A DNA stretch of 35,921 nucleotides from Spirochaetota bacterium (GTDB lineage Bacteria; Spirochaetota; UBA4802; JAFGJZ01), in assembly GCA_023396615.1 (NCBI GenBank), contig JAEWVM010000180.1, positions 1 through 35,921 of the forward strand, read 5' to 3'. How positions within the stretch are numbered: the stretch's first letter is position 1; each line of letters begins with the position of its first letter. Under the pieces are notes generated by a model. That model saw only the letters and a program-made list of their open reading frames with translations. It made no database searches and was not told where the DNA came from. Shown piece after piece: positions 23,400-31,890 of the stretch. A program made the translations under genes and the position numbers.

Positions 23400-24065
23400 A
23401 TGAATACAAAAAAAATTGAAGCTGTTATATTTGATTTTGACGGAACTCTTGTCGATAGTGAAGAAAACTATTTTGAAGCAGACAGAATTCTTTTGAAAAA
23501 ACACGGACTTGATATCGACTCTGAATTCAAGAAGCAGTACATCGGAATAGGCGCGTTCGAAATGATGGAAGATATAAGGACAAAGCATTCTATCGCGGCA
23601 CCGACTGATGACTTGGTAAATGAAAAGAATGAAATATATCTTGAAATAGCATCCAAAAACACAAAAGTATTTCCTGAAGTCGCTGAATTTGTGAAATATC
23701 TTCATAATCACGGTTATAAGACGGCAATCGCATCCGGGTCATCAAAAACCGTAATAAATACTCTTCTTGAATGCATCGGCTTTTCGGATTATTTTGATGC
23801 GGTGATTTCATCTGAAGAGGTAAACCGAGGAAAACCTGAGCCGGATGTTTTTCTTGCGGCGGCTGAACGGTTGGGAGTATCTCCCGCAAATTGTCTGGTT
23901 TTGGAAGATTCCGTATACGGCGTTCTTGCTGCAAAAAAAGCCGGAATGAAGTGCTGCGCTATTCCTTATATAAAAGATAAAATTGATGATATTTTTTATC
24001 ATGCGGATTTGTTTTATGAGGATGAATTTGATTTTCATGAAACTGTAAAATGGATGAATAAATAA
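23400..24065 (+). CDS. HAD-superfamily hydrolase (beta-phosphoglucomutase-like)
   Basis: A 221-aa subfamily IA HAD enzyme. The nucleophile motif is IFDFDGTLVDSEENYFEAD (Asp12, Asp14), followed by a helical cap, AIASGSSKTV (motif II), KPEPDVFLAAAERLG (motif III Lys) and CLVLEDSVYGVLAAKKAGM (motif IV). These features match sugar-phosphate phosphatases and beta-phosphoglucomutases; the SEENY after the nucleophile motif does not settle which. No ribosome site is visible before the ATG. It is a single gene ending in the bidirectional terminator shared with the ABC ATPase. Confidence 0.9.
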   Translation: MNTKKIEAVIFDFDGTLVDSEENYFEADRILLKKHGLDIDSEFKKQYIGIGAFEMMEDIRTKHSIAAPTDDLVNEKNEIYLEIASKNTKVFPEVAEFVKYLHNHGYKTAIASGSSKTVINTLLECIGFSDYFDAVISSEEVNRGKPEPDVFLAAAERLGVSPANCLVLEDSVYGVLAAKKAGMKCCAIPYIKDKIDDIFYHADLFYEDEFDFHETVKWMNK

Positions 24066-24093
24066 AAAAACCGCCTTTGTGGGCGGTTTTTTT
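24064..24093. terminator. bidirectional terminator between HAD and ABC ATPase genes
   Basis: A 12-bp perfect stem, aaaaaaaccgcc (24064-24075) with ggcggttttttt (24082-24093), loop tttgtg. It has a T tract on each strand and lies between convergent genes. Confidence 0.92.
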
Positions 24094-24118
24094 ATTTATG
24101 TAAGTATAAGGTTTTTTA

Positions 24119-25225
24119 TTATACTATGCAGATGTTCTCAACTTTTCCGGAAGGATGCACGGTTTCTTCGTTGTCGAAGAAATGGCATTTTTCTGCGTTA
24201 ATGTTAAGAGTAAGTTTGTCGTTGATTTTGAAGTTGAAACCAGGAGTTGTTTTTACAACGATTCTGTTTTCTCCGTTGAGGCTTACGTAAAGGATTATTT
24301 CTGATCCGAGTGTTTCAACAACTTCAACAGTTCCTGTTGTTGTACTCTGGCTTTCTCCGCCGATATGAAGGTTTTCAGGTCTGAAACCTGCTGAAACCTG
24401 TTTTCCGTCGTAAGCTTTAAGTTTTGCCATCTGAGCGTCAGTGAGGGTAATTTTGATTCCGGAACCTTCTGCTACATTTCCTTTGATAGTAACATTCTGA
24501 AAGTTCATCGGAGGAGTTCCCATGAAGCCTGCAACAAATTTATTTACCGGATTACCGTAAAGGTTCATCGGAGTATCCATCTGCTGGATATAACCGTCTT
24601 TCATTACAACAACTTTGTCTCCAAGAGTCATCGCTTCAATCTGGTCATGAGTTACATAGATCATTGTAGCTTGAAGCTGATTGTGAAGGCGTGCAATCTC
24701 TACGCGCATTGTTCCGCGAAGTTTTGCATCAAGGTTTGAAAGAGGCTCGTCAAAAAGGAAAACCTTAGGATTTCTTACAATCGCTCTTCCTAGAGCGACA
24801 CGCTGACGCTGACCGCCTGAAAGCTGTTTAGGTTTTCTTGAAAGAAGATTCTCGATATGAAGAATCTGAGCGGCTTCTTTTACGCGTTTGTCGATTTCGT
24901 CTTTTGGAACTTTTCTCATCTTGAGGCCGAATGCCATATTTTCGTATACGCTCATGTGAGGGTAGAGTGCATAGTTCTGGAAAACCATTGCAATGTCTCT
25001 GTCCTTAGGGTGAACGTCATTTACACGTTTTTCGTCGATATAAAGATCTCCGCCTGAAATTTCTTCAAGACCTGCGATCATTCTGAGAGTTGTAGATTTT
25101 CCGCATCCGGAAGGTCCTACAAGAATAACAAATTCTCTGTCACTGATGTCGATGTTGACATCATGAACAGCGTGAAATCCGTTGGAATAAACCTTGTTTA
25201 TGTCCTTTAAAATTACTTTTGCCAT
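24119..25225 (-). CDS. carbohydrate ABC transporter ATP-binding protein (MalK/UgpC/MsmX type)
   Basis: A 368-aa ATPase; ATG 25225 has AAGGAG upstream and gives the usual MAKVILKDINKVY start, while the frame stays open a further 20 codons without support. Walker A GPSGCGKST (37-45), Q-loop in VFQNYALYPHMSV, signature LSGGQRQRVALGRA, Walker B VFLFDEPLSNLDA and H-loop VTHDQIEAM are all intact. The C-terminal ~130 residues form the TOBE/regulatory domain (GFRPENLHIG). Such ATPases energise uptake of sugars or glycerol-3-phosphate. No permease or binding protein is adjacent; it may be a shared ATPase for several transporters, as MsmX is in Bacillus (inference). Confidence 0.95.
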   Translation of the reverse strand: MAKVILKDINKVYSNGFHAVHDVNIDISDREFVILVGPSGCGKSTTLRMIAGLEEISGGDLYIDEKRVNDVHPKDRDIAMVFQNYALYPHMSVYENMAFGLKMRKVPKDEIDKRVKEAAQILHIENLLSRKPKQLSGGQRQRVALGRAIVRNPKVFLFDEPLSNLDAKLRGTMRVEIARLHNQLQATMIYVTHDQIEAMTLGDKVVVMKDGYIQQMDTPMNLYGNPVNKFVAGFMGTPPMNFQNVTIKGNVAEGSGIKITLTDAQMAKLKAYDGKQVSAGFRPENLHIGGESQSTTTGTVEVVETLGSEIILYVSLNGENRIVVKTTPGFNFKINDKLTLNINAEKCHFFDNEETVHPSGKVENICIV

Positions 25226-25257
25226 GAAAAGCTCCTTATATTTGTAATGGTGCCTCC

Positions 25258-25285
25258 CTTGTACTATCAGGCTGTCTTGTGTCAA
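25258..25285 (-). promoter_or_regulatory. candidate promoter for the MalK/UgpC-type ATPase gene
   Basis: On the minus strand TTGACA (complement of 25280-25285), 16 bases, TACAAG (complement of 25258-25263), about 32 bases before the start codon. Confidence 0.5.
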
Positions 25286-25354
25286 TCTATTTTTCAGTCG
25301 CGCTGGACTGTAAAACCCCCCAGTTCAAGAACGAATTGCAATAGGCAAAAGGGC

Positions 25355-25383
25355 TTGACTCTGATATTGACGGGAAATAATTG
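25355..25383 (+). promoter_or_regulatory. candidate promoter for the ribBA operon
   Basis: TTGACT (25355-25360), 17 bases, TAATTG (25378-25383), only 14 bases before the start codon, so the leader is very short. There is no room for an FMN riboswitch, which often precedes rib genes. Confidence 0.45.
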
Positions 25384-25397
25384 ACCAAAGGTGTTGT

Positions 25398-26606
25398 ATG
25401 TTTGCTACTGTAAAAACGGCAATTGAAGATCTCCGTTCAGGGAAGATGATAATACTGGTCGATAATGAAGACCGGGAAAATGAAGGCGATGTTGTTATAG
25501 CGGCTGATTTCTGTTCAACCGAAAATATCAATTTTATGATAACCCACGCTCGCGGACTTGTATGCGTTCCCATGGAAGCGGCAATGCTTGATAAAATAGG
25601 CATTCCCATGATGTGCCCTGTAAATACCGACACATTTCATACTGCTTTTACGGTTTCTGTTGATGCGAGAGATATTACAACTACCGGAATTTCAGCATCA
25701 GACAGGGCAAATACGGTCAAAGCGCTTATAAACGAAGATTCCTCAGCTGATAATTTCAAACAGCCCGGTCATATTTTTCCTCTTTCGGCAAAAAAAGGCG
25801 GAGTTCTTGTACGTGCCGGTCATACAGAGGGAAGTGTCGATCTTGCTAAAATGGCCGGTCTTACTCCTGCCGCTGTAATCTGTGAAATTCTTAATGATGA
25901 CGGGACGATGGCCCGCCGCGATGCACTGATTGATTTTGCAAAAAAACACGGACTGAATATAGTTACCATAGAAGATCTCATAAAATTCCGCCAGAAGTCA
26001 GAGCGTCTTGTTGAAAGAATTTCCGAGGCGAAGCTTCCGACTGAATATGGTGAATTTAATATAATAGCGTATGAAACAAAAACAGACAACCTGACTCACG
26101 TAGCCCTTGTTAAAGGAGATATTCGAGGAATGGAGAATGTTCTCGTTAGGGTTCATTCGGAATGCCTTACCGGAGATGCTTTTTCTTCGCGCAGATGCGA
26201 TTGCGGAGACCAGCTGCACAGAGCGATGCAGATGGTTCAAAAAGAAGGATGCGGAGTTATACTTTACATGCGTCAGGAAGGACGCGGAATCGGGCTTTCC
26301 AATAAGATAAAGGCATATCATCTTCAGGATCACGGACTTGATACCGTTGAGGCGAATATCAAACTCGGATTTCCGCCTGATCTGCGCGATTACGGCATAG
26401 GTGCACAGATGCTTGTTGATCTTGGAATAAAAACCATGCGCCTTATGACGAATAACCCTCAGAAGGTAATAGGGCTTGAAGGATACGGGCTTAAAATAGT
26501 AGAACGTATTCCGATTGAAATCGCGGCTCTTGATGATAATAAGAATTATCTTTCTGTAAAACGCGACAAGATGGGCCATCTTATAATGGGAAGCGGCGGT
26601 GCCTGA
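25398..26606 (+). CDS. ribBA: bifunctional DHBP synthase / GTP cyclohydrolase II (RibBA)
   Basis: A 402-aa fusion supplying both precursors of riboflavin. The N-terminal RibB half (about 1-200) has DNEDRENEGD, HARGLVCVPM, GISASDRANTV and RAGHTEGSVDL, converting ribulose-5-phosphate to dihydroxybutanone phosphate. The C-terminal RibA half (about 205-398) has the zinc ligands C256, C267 and C269 in SECLTGDAFSSRRCDCGDQ and the catalytic RQEGRGIGL, opening GTP. AAAGG precedes ATG 25398. It is first in a four-gene operon whose later members have no riboflavin role; ribD, ribE and ribH are not in the window. Confidence 0.97.
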   Translation: MFATVKTAIEDLRSGKMIILVDNEDRENEGDVVIAADFCSTENINFMITHARGLVCVPMEAAMLDKIGIPMMCPVNTDTFHTAFTVSVDARDITTTGISASDRANTVKALINEDSSADNFKQPGHIFPLSAKKGGVLVRAGHTEGSVDLAKMAGLTPAAVICEILNDDGTMARRDALIDFAKKHGLNIVTIEDLIKFRQKSERLVERISEAKLPTEYGEFNIIAYETKTDNLTHVALVKGDIRGMENVLVRVHSECLTGDAFSSRRCDCGDQLHRAMQMVQKEGCGVILYMRQEGRGIGLSNKIKAYHLQDHGLDTVEANIKLGFPPDLRDYGIGAQMLVDLGIKTMRLMTNNPQKVIGLEGYGLKIVERIPIEIAALDDNKNYLSVKRDKMGHLIMGSGGA

Positions 26607-26607
26607 A

Positions 26608-27531
26608 ATGGAAGCACTCGATAACATCATTCAGAAGAATCAGATAACCGTAATGGTAATTGACGATGAGGATATAGTCCGTTTTTCATTACGCAAGAAA
26701 CTCGCAAAATTCGGATATAATGTCATTTCGCTTGATAAGGCCGAAGACGCGCTTTATATGCTTAAAAATGAGGAAGTTAAGGTCGATTTTATTGTTACCG
26801 ATATCAAACTCCGCAAGATGGACGGAATTGAATTTCTGCGGCATATAAAAACCATTGATATATCCATTCCGGTTATTATTACGGGTCAGGGAAATGTTGA
26901 TGACGCGATACAGGCTCTCCGCTACGGAGCACGCGATTTTATTAAAAAGCCTATTGATGAAAACGAAATAGCTTCTATCATACGTTCTGAAGTTAAACGC
27001 AAAATACAGGAACAGCTGGCTGTTGATATCGGAAAATTCGTGAAAGAGGAAAGACGGGAGTTTGCTCTTCCTCTTGACGTTGAAGCCGGTGATGTTTTGG
27101 CGCACGAACTGACTAAAAACCTTCACTCAACCGGTTTGTTTACCGCTTCTGATGCTGAAAATATCGGTGTCGCACTTAGAGAATCGATTTCAAATGCGAT
27201 TTTTCACGGAAACCTTGAAATGTCATCCGATATAAGAGAATCGGGCGGAAATAAGGCTTTCAAAGAAGAGTTTGACAAAAGAAGAAACGATCCGCTATAC
27301 TCCGGAAGAACGGTTCGCGTTTTTTATCATCTTCATCCCGATTTTGTGGAATTTGAAGTCGAGGACGAGGGAAAGGGTTTTAACAGTTCGGCTCTTCCTG
27401 ATCCGACTGATCCCGAAAACTTTTTCAAAAAAAGCGGAAGGGGAATTCTTTATGTCCGTCTTTATATGGATGAAGTGGAATGGAATGATAAAGGCAACCG
27501 CATAAGAATGAGAAAAAATACATCGAGGTAA
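26608..27531 (+). CDS. receiver-domain protein with RsbW-like ATPase output
   Basis: A 307-aa two-domain protein. Residues about 12-130 are a response-regulator receiver: acidic pair in VIDDEDIV, phospho-acceptor Asp65 in IVTDIKLRKMDG, the TGQG switch Thr and the Lys in FIKKPID. Residues about 160-305 are a GHKL ATPase with the N-box LRESISNAIFHGN (E192, N196), G1 DEGKGF and G2 SGRGILYVR. The ATPase resembles anti-sigma (SpoIIAB/RsbW) types, and there is no phosphoacceptor His domain, so phosphorylation may control a partner-switching output (inference). The start could be GTG 26599 (overlapping ribBA) or ATG 26608; neither has a strong ribosome site. mtnA-like follows after three bases. Confidence 0.9.
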   Translation: MEALDNIIQKNQITVMVIDDEDIVRFSLRKKLAKFGYNVISLDKAEDALYMLKNEEVKVDFIVTDIKLRKMDGIEFLRHIKTIDISIPVIITGQGNVDDAIQALRYGARDFIKKPIDENEIASIIRSEVKRKIQEQLAVDIGKFVKEERREFALPLDVEAGDVLAHELTKNLHSTGLFTASDAENIGVALRESISNAIFHGNLEMSSDIRESGGNKAFKEEFDKRRNDPLYSGRTVRVFYHLHPDFVEFEVEDEGKGFNSSALPDPTDPENFFKKSGRGILYVRLYMDEVEWNDKGNRIRMRKNTSR

Positions 27532-27534
27532 TTG

Positions 27535-28557
27535 ATGCAGAGTATCAGATATGAAAATGGAAGTCTTTTTGTATTGGATCAGACTATGCTTCCTTCAAAA
27601 GAAAGCTACAAGGAACTTAAAACATACCGCGACGCGGGTTATGCTCTGGCGGATATGGTTGTCAGAGGTGCGTCACTTTGCGCTATAGTTATGGCTTATG
27701 GAATGATTCTTGCAGCTGAAAAAGCCCGCTCGGAAGATGTTGAAATTTTCAGAGAAGATGTTTATGCAGCTCTTGATTTTTTTGAAAAAACCAGAATAAA
27801 TTCGCCTCTTTCTCATGCTTATCTCGCGAAAATGCGTGAGTTGATTCAGAATGAATATTCTATTGAGAAAATAAAAAGTGCGCTTGAGAATGAAGTTTCA
27901 CTAATGACATCAAGGGAAAAAGAATATTCAAAAGGGCTCGTTGATAAGTGTTCCGGAATTATTTCTGATAATGATTCGATACTGACATATTCTAATTACG
28001 GTGCGCTTGCGTCCGTTTCAGAAGGCTCCGTTATTCCTGTTATATGCGAAGGAGTCCGGGCACATAATAACGTTAAGGTATATTGCGCCGAAACCCGGCC
28101 TTACCTGCAGGGTGCGAAGCTCACTGCTTGGGAATTTAAGAAACATGGAATAGACGTTACGGTTATCACTGATAATGCCGCCGCTTTTATGATGAAGAGC
28201 GGAAAAATCAGCAAGGTCATAACCGGAGCGGACAGGATTGCGAAGAACGGGGATATTGTTGCGAAAATAGGAACATATATGCTTGCGCTTTCGGCAAAAG
28301 CGAACAATGTTCCTTTTTATGTAACTGCGCCTTCTTTTTTGGTGGATAATTCGCTTCTAAAAGGAAGTGATGCTGTGATTGAAGAGCGCCCGATAAGCGA
28401 GGTTGCTCATCTTTCGGATATTACTGTTGTTCCTGAAGGAATAAAAATAATGAATCCGGTATTTGATGTCACAGAAGCTGCTCTTATTACAGCACTTGCA
28501 ACAGAGAAGGGGATAGAGAAAAATCTTTCTTCTGCCGGAACTTCGGCGATCGCTTAA
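27535..28557 (+). CDS. MtnA/eIF2B-alpha family protein lacking the catalytic Cys
   Basis: A 340-aa member of the eIF-2B alpha/beta/delta family closest in pattern to methylthioribose-1-phosphate isomerase MtnA: RGASLCAIVMAYGM, AETRPYLQGAKLTAWEF, VTVITDNAAAFMM, ITGADRIAKNGDIVAKIGTY and YVTAPSF. The catalytic Asp is kept (Asp233). The catalytic Cys of the THCNAG motif is replaced: the segment reads TYSNYG with Ser153. The 80-residue spacing to Asp233 matches the Cys160/Asp240 spacing in B. subtilis MtnA, so this is a true substitution. The enzyme may have another activity or be inactive. ATG 27535 with GAGG at 27525-27528 sets the start. It lies within the ribBA operon. Confidence 0.85.
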   Translation: MQSIRYENGSLFVLDQTMLPSKESYKELKTYRDAGYALADMVVRGASLCAIVMAYGMILAAEKARSEDVEIFREDVYAALDFFEKTRINSPLSHAYLAKMRELIQNEYSIEKIKSALENEVSLMTSREKEYSKGLVDKCSGIISDNDSILTYSNYGALASVSEGSVIPVICEGVRAHNNVKVYCAETRPYLQGAKLTAWEFKKHGIDVTVITDNAAAFMMKSGKISKVITGADRIAKNGDIVAKIGTYMLALSAKANNVPFYVTAPSFLVDNSLLKGSDAVIEERPISEVAHLSDITVVPEGIKIMNPVFDVTEAALITALATEKGIEKNLSSAGTSAIA

Positions 28558-28558
28558 T

Positions 28559-29101
28559 ATGAACAGCATTTTAAAATATATACTTATTCCCGTCGACGGT
28601 TTCTGCTCAAGAGTCCTTGCGGCTATCGGTGCGCTTATTCTTGTTCAGTTCCCTAATTTTGTAGTTCATTATCTGCAAAGACTCGGCGGGCATATTGACG
28701 AACTCAAACGCATGCTTGATCAGTATAATCAAGCTGCTGCAATGACCGGCAAAACATTCGAGCAATATGTGATTCTTCATAAAACATCGAATGTCCCGGA
28801 AATAGCCCAGACCGGAAGAATAATTGAATCCAGCGCCGAAAGATATCTTGAGCTTAAAACGGCGCTTGATCAAATATCGCAAAGTCCTTCATTTCTCAAG
28901 TTTTTTGCATTTTTGAAAAATGCCGATTACGAAATATTTAAGAGCACACTGGTTAATTATACTCCGGGTTTTTCATTTAATTCAGAATGTATCGTTTATG
29001 CTTTAGCCGGTCTTGCCGCCGCGTCTCTTTTCTATTTTATTCTTAAAATAATGCTGAAAATGCTTTTTGATAAAATATCAAATCCGCCCCGCAAAAACTG
29101 A
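28559..29101 (+). CDS. DUF2937-family membrane protein
   Basis: A 180-aa protein with a hydrophobic segment near the N-terminus (about 15-35, RVLAAIGALILVQFPNFVV) and another at about 143-168 (YALAGLAAASLFYFIL). Between them lies a helical, charged region including HYLQRLGGHIDELKRML, which is the recognisable DUF2937 element. The function of this family is unknown. ATG 28559 is one base after the mtnA-like stop, without its own ribosome site, so it is likely translated by coupling. It ends the ribBA operon and converges with the YgiQ-type gene, with ten bases between stops. Confidence 0.75.
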   Translation: MNSILKYILIPVDGFCSRVLAAIGALILVQFPNFVVHYLQRLGGHIDELKRMLDQYNQAAAMTGKTFEQYVILHKTSNVPEIAQTGRIIESSAERYLELKTALDQISQSPSFLKFFAFLKNADYEIFKSTLVNYTPGFSFNSECIVYALAGLAAASLFYFILKIMLKMLFDKISNPPRKN

Positions 29102-29111
29102 TTATCTCAGA

Positions 29112-30776
29112 TTATTTGAAGAATATATCGTGCTGTCTGCGTTTTTTGTTCTTGTCATGTTCGGAAAAGAATCTCTCGCCTGTCAGCGGATCAAATCCGG
29201 TATAATAAGTAACTGAAGAAATGGTTCCGGGAAGAGGAATGAACAGCTGAACCTGGTTCGGTACAAACTTGAGAAGACGGAAAATTTTATCTTTCATTTT
29301 TTTCATGTCGTTTTCGGTGGAACCCGGATGTGCGCTCATAAGATAAGGAATAATGAAGCGTTTGATTCCGAGTCTTTTCGTTGATGTAAAATATTTTTCT
29401 GCGAATTTATCAAATGAACAGACGGGTTTTTTTCTCATTGCACGCAGTGTCATTTCTTCAGTGTGTTCGGGTGCTACTTTGAGCTGACCGCTTACTCTTT
29501 TTGCGATAAACTCATCAAGCAGTTCAGGATTGTCATTTATAAAAAGATCATAACGTATTCCGGAACCGACTGTAAGGTGTTTAACTTTATTGACCGAATC
29601 AATTTTGCGCATGAGCTCAAACCATTTTTTGTGATTTGTTTTGAGATTTTTACAGCGCGCGGGATAGAGACAGCTTTCACGTGCGCATTTCCAGCCGTTT
29701 GAGCATTCAGTACCGTACATGTTTGCTGATGGTCCGCCGAGATCCGTTATATGCCCTTTGAAATAATTCATGGAGGCTATTTTTTCGGCTTCGGCTATAC
29801 AGCTTGCGCCGCTTCTCGAAATTATTCTTTTGCCTTGATGCATAAAGATAGAACAGAAAGAACATCCCGATACACATCCTCTATGAGAGTTGATTGAAAA
29901 TTTAATCATTTCGAAGGCGGCTATTTTTTCGCTGCCGTACTTGGGATGAACTTTGCGCGCGTATGGAAGCGAATACACAAGATCAAGATCGCTCTGCGAA
30001 AAAACTTTCTGCGGGTATGAAACCAGATATCTTGTTCCGGATTTTTGCGAGATTATTTTCTCGCGGTTTAAATAGGTCATTCTGAACGCTTCGGCGAATT
30101 TTTCTTTTGAAGAAAGTGTCTCTTCTTCGGCCGGAAGCTGTTCGGAATTATCGGGCGCATTGCTTGAGAAGATCATCGTTCCTTCAATGCCGTCAATTTT
30201 TTCATTTTTGCTGAGTCTTTCTGCGTACTCGAGACAGGCGAACTCTCCCATTCCATGAACGAGAATGTCTGCGCGCGAATCGGCGAGTATCGATCTTCGC
30301 AGCTTTCCGCTTGTAAAATCGTAATGCGCGAAACGCCGCATCGAAGCTTCTATTCCGCCGATTAAGACAGGTGTTTCCTTATCGATTTGTTTAATGAGAT
30401 TGCAGTATTTTATAAGTGCTCTGTCGGGTCTCTGAGTCGCCATCGATTCCGGAAGGTAAGGATCATCATTACGGATTTTTCCGAAAGCAGTAAATTTCAT
30501 TAGAGATGAATCGACATTTCCTGATGATACACCGTAGAAGAGCCTAGGTTTTCCGAAAGAAGAGATTTTCTGAACATCATCATCTTTGAGCGCATCGCAT
30601 ACAGCAACTCGGAACCCGTGATGCTCAAGAAAACGTCCGATTACAGCTGTTCCGAAAGAAGGATGATCGATATAAGCATCACCCGTCAAAAGAAGAATAT
30701 CTATGTAATCCCAGCCCAGTTTTTTTAATTCTTCCGGGCTTGCGGGAAGAAATTCGCTTGGGCTTTTAGAAATCAC
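29112..30776 (-). CDS. YgiQ-type (UPF0313) radical SAM protein
   Basis: A protein of about 554 aa with the radical SAM cluster motif CVSGCSFC (CxxxCxxC, Cys301, 305 and 308 in this numbering). The N-terminal region FLPASPEELKKLGWDYIDILLLTGDAYIDHPSFG matches YgiQ proteins, as do GGIEASMRRFAHYD, the C-terminal QLKVAPEHTE and FIPLPGT. Radical SAM enzymes bind a [4Fe-4S] cluster and SAM; the reaction of this family is not established. The start is uncertain: GTG 30776 overlaps the DJ-1 gene by 11 bases and agrees with family N-termini, while TTG 30827 would add 17 residues. It is the last gene of the UPF0114/DJ-1 operon. Confidence 0.9.
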   Translation of the reverse strand: MISKSPSEFLPASPEELKKLGWDYIDILLLTGDAYIDHPSFGTAVIGRFLEHHGFRVAVCDALKDDDVQKISSFGKPRLFYGVSSGNVDSSLMKFTAFGKIRNDDPYLPESMATQRPDRALIKYCNLIKQIDKETPVLIGGIEASMRRFAHYDFTSGKLRRSILADSRADILVHGMGEFACLEYAERLSKNEKIDGIEGTMIFSSNAPDNSEQLPAEEETLSSKEKFAEAFRMTYLNREKIISQKSGTRYLVSYPQKVFSQSDLDLVYSLPYARKVHPKYGSEKIAAFEMIKFSINSHRGCVSGCSFCSIFMHQGKRIISRSGASCIAEAEKIASMNYFKGHITDLGGPSANMYGTECSNGWKCARESCLYPARCKNLKTNHKKWFELMRKIDSVNKVKHLTVGSGIRYDLFINDNPELLDEFIAKRVSGQLKVAPEHTEEMTLRAMRKKPVCSFDKFAEKYFTSTKRLGIKRFIIPYLMSAHPGSTENDMKKMKDKIFRLLKFVPNQVQLFIPLPGTISSVTYYTGFDPLTGERFFSEHDKNKKRRQHDIFFK

Positions 30777-31317
30777 CTTTGATAAACATCCTTTTTTGAA
30801 GAGATTCAGCTTTTTCTCTTCCGTCAATAAGTTCGATAATCTTAAGCGTGAAAAGAGCTGTGACTCCGGCGCTTCTTCCTGTTACTATTTTGCCGTCAAC
30901 GGTTACATCTTCATTTGTAAATATTGAATGAGTAATTTCTTTTTCATCTCCCGGAAAGCATGTGAATTTTTTCTTATCGAGAATTCCGCTTCTTCCAAGC
31001 GCGATGGGAGCGGCGCATACTGCTCCGATAATGCCGCCTGCCGCGTAGATTCTCTGTATGAATGACATTACCCGGTCATGATCACGCAGATTTGTGCTTC
31101 CGGGCATTCCGCCTGGAAGAATAAAAGCTCCGAATTCTTCAAAGCGCATTTCTGTAAGAATTTTATCGGCAGTAATTTGAATTGAATGCGCGCCTGTTAC
31201 AATTTTATTTTTAAGTGATGCGGTTGTGACATTATGTCCTGCACGGCGGAACATGTCAATAATTGTTACGGCTTCGATCTCTTCGAAACCTTCCGCAAGC
31301 GGTACCAATATGTTCAT
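30766..31317 (-). CDS. DJ-1/PfpI family protein (YajL/ThiJ-like)
   Basis: A 183-aa flavodoxin-like protein. It has the nucleophile-elbow Cys101 in GAVCAAPIALG and the acidic partner in AEGFEEIEAV (Glu15), the two residues that define DJ-1, plus ILPGGMPGSTNL and the C-terminal VTGRSAGVTALFTLKII. Relatives are redox-sensitive proteins linked to glyoxal or glycation protection; the precise activity is debated. A very strong ribosome site (AAGGAGGATAT) precedes ATG. It lies nine bases after the UPF0114 gene stop. Confidence 0.93.
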   Translation of the reverse strand: MNILVPLAEGFEEIEAVTIIDMFRRAGHNVTTASLKNKIVTGAHSIQITADKILTEMRFEEFGAFILPGGMPGSTNLRDHDRVMSFIQRIYAAGGIIGAVCAAPIALGRSGILDKKKFTCFPGDEKEITHSIFTNEDVTVDGKIVTGRSAGVTALFTLKIIELIDGREKAESLQKRMFIKGDF

Positions 31318-31326
31318 ATATCCTCC

Positions 31327-31890
31327 TTAATTGTGGCTTGATTTTGATTTATGAAGAAAATAAAGACCTGTCGAAAGAGCGAAAATTGAAAGAGCAAGAT
31401 ATATCATGTCGAGGGCTGTCGAAAAATTCTGAGCCCGGTTGAGAACCATCTGAAAATATTTAACTATGAGGGCCATTATTATGACCTGCGCAATTTTATC
31501 TTTGAGTACGTCTAGAGAACCTATGTTTAGAATGCTTGACGCCTCGCTTTTTTTCGCGGTATCGATGTGTGATATAAAAAGTTCATAAAGACCGAAACTG
31601 AAAAGAATCAGCACAACCGCGATAAGATATACGTCGATTGCTCCGATAATATTTCCGATTACAAGCGTGTGTATATCAATGGAATGATCTCCGCCGAGAT
31701 AATATACAATATCCTTTAAAGTAAAAAGGATGTCTTTGCTCGCCAGAACAAATAAAATGAAAGAAGCTATCAGGCTTGATACAACTGCGAAAAGAACCAG
31801 AAACCTTCCGCTCCAGAGAACATGTTCGAACATGGTTTCAATATTGAAAGTGCGTCGTTTGTCGTTTTTAATATATTTGCTTTTTTTCAT
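31327..31890 (-). CDS. UPF0114 (YqhA-like) membrane protein
   Basis: A 187-aa inner-membrane protein with about four transmembrane segments. The N-terminal FEHVLWSGRFLVLFAVVSS and the middle AIDVYLIAVVLILFSFGLYELF...IDTA are typical of the UPF0114/YqhA family, as is the LKDKIAQVIIMALIVKYFQ segment. Function is unknown. GAGGAAAT precedes ATG 31890. It is first in the operon with the DJ-1-like and YgiQ-type genes; it diverges from the M48 protease gene. Confidence 0.88.
   Translation of the reverse strand: MKKSKYIKNDKRRTFNIETMFEHVLWSGRFLVLFAVVSSLIASFILFVLASKDILFTLKDIVYYLGGDHSIDIHTLVIGNIIGAIDVYLIAVVLILFSFGLYELFISHIDTAKKSEASSILNIGSLDVLKDKIAQVIIMALIVKYFQMVLNRAQNFSTALDMIYLALSIFALSTGLYFLHKSKSSHN

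Noticed and set aside
25286..25397. FMN riboswitch before ribBA
   Set aside because: Only 112 bases separate the divergent genes, filled by two promoters; no FMN-element motif is seen.
25998..26630. 210-codon minus-strand frame inside ribBA
   Set aside because: It lies fully opposite the conserved GTP cyclohydrolase domain and has no protein-like pattern.
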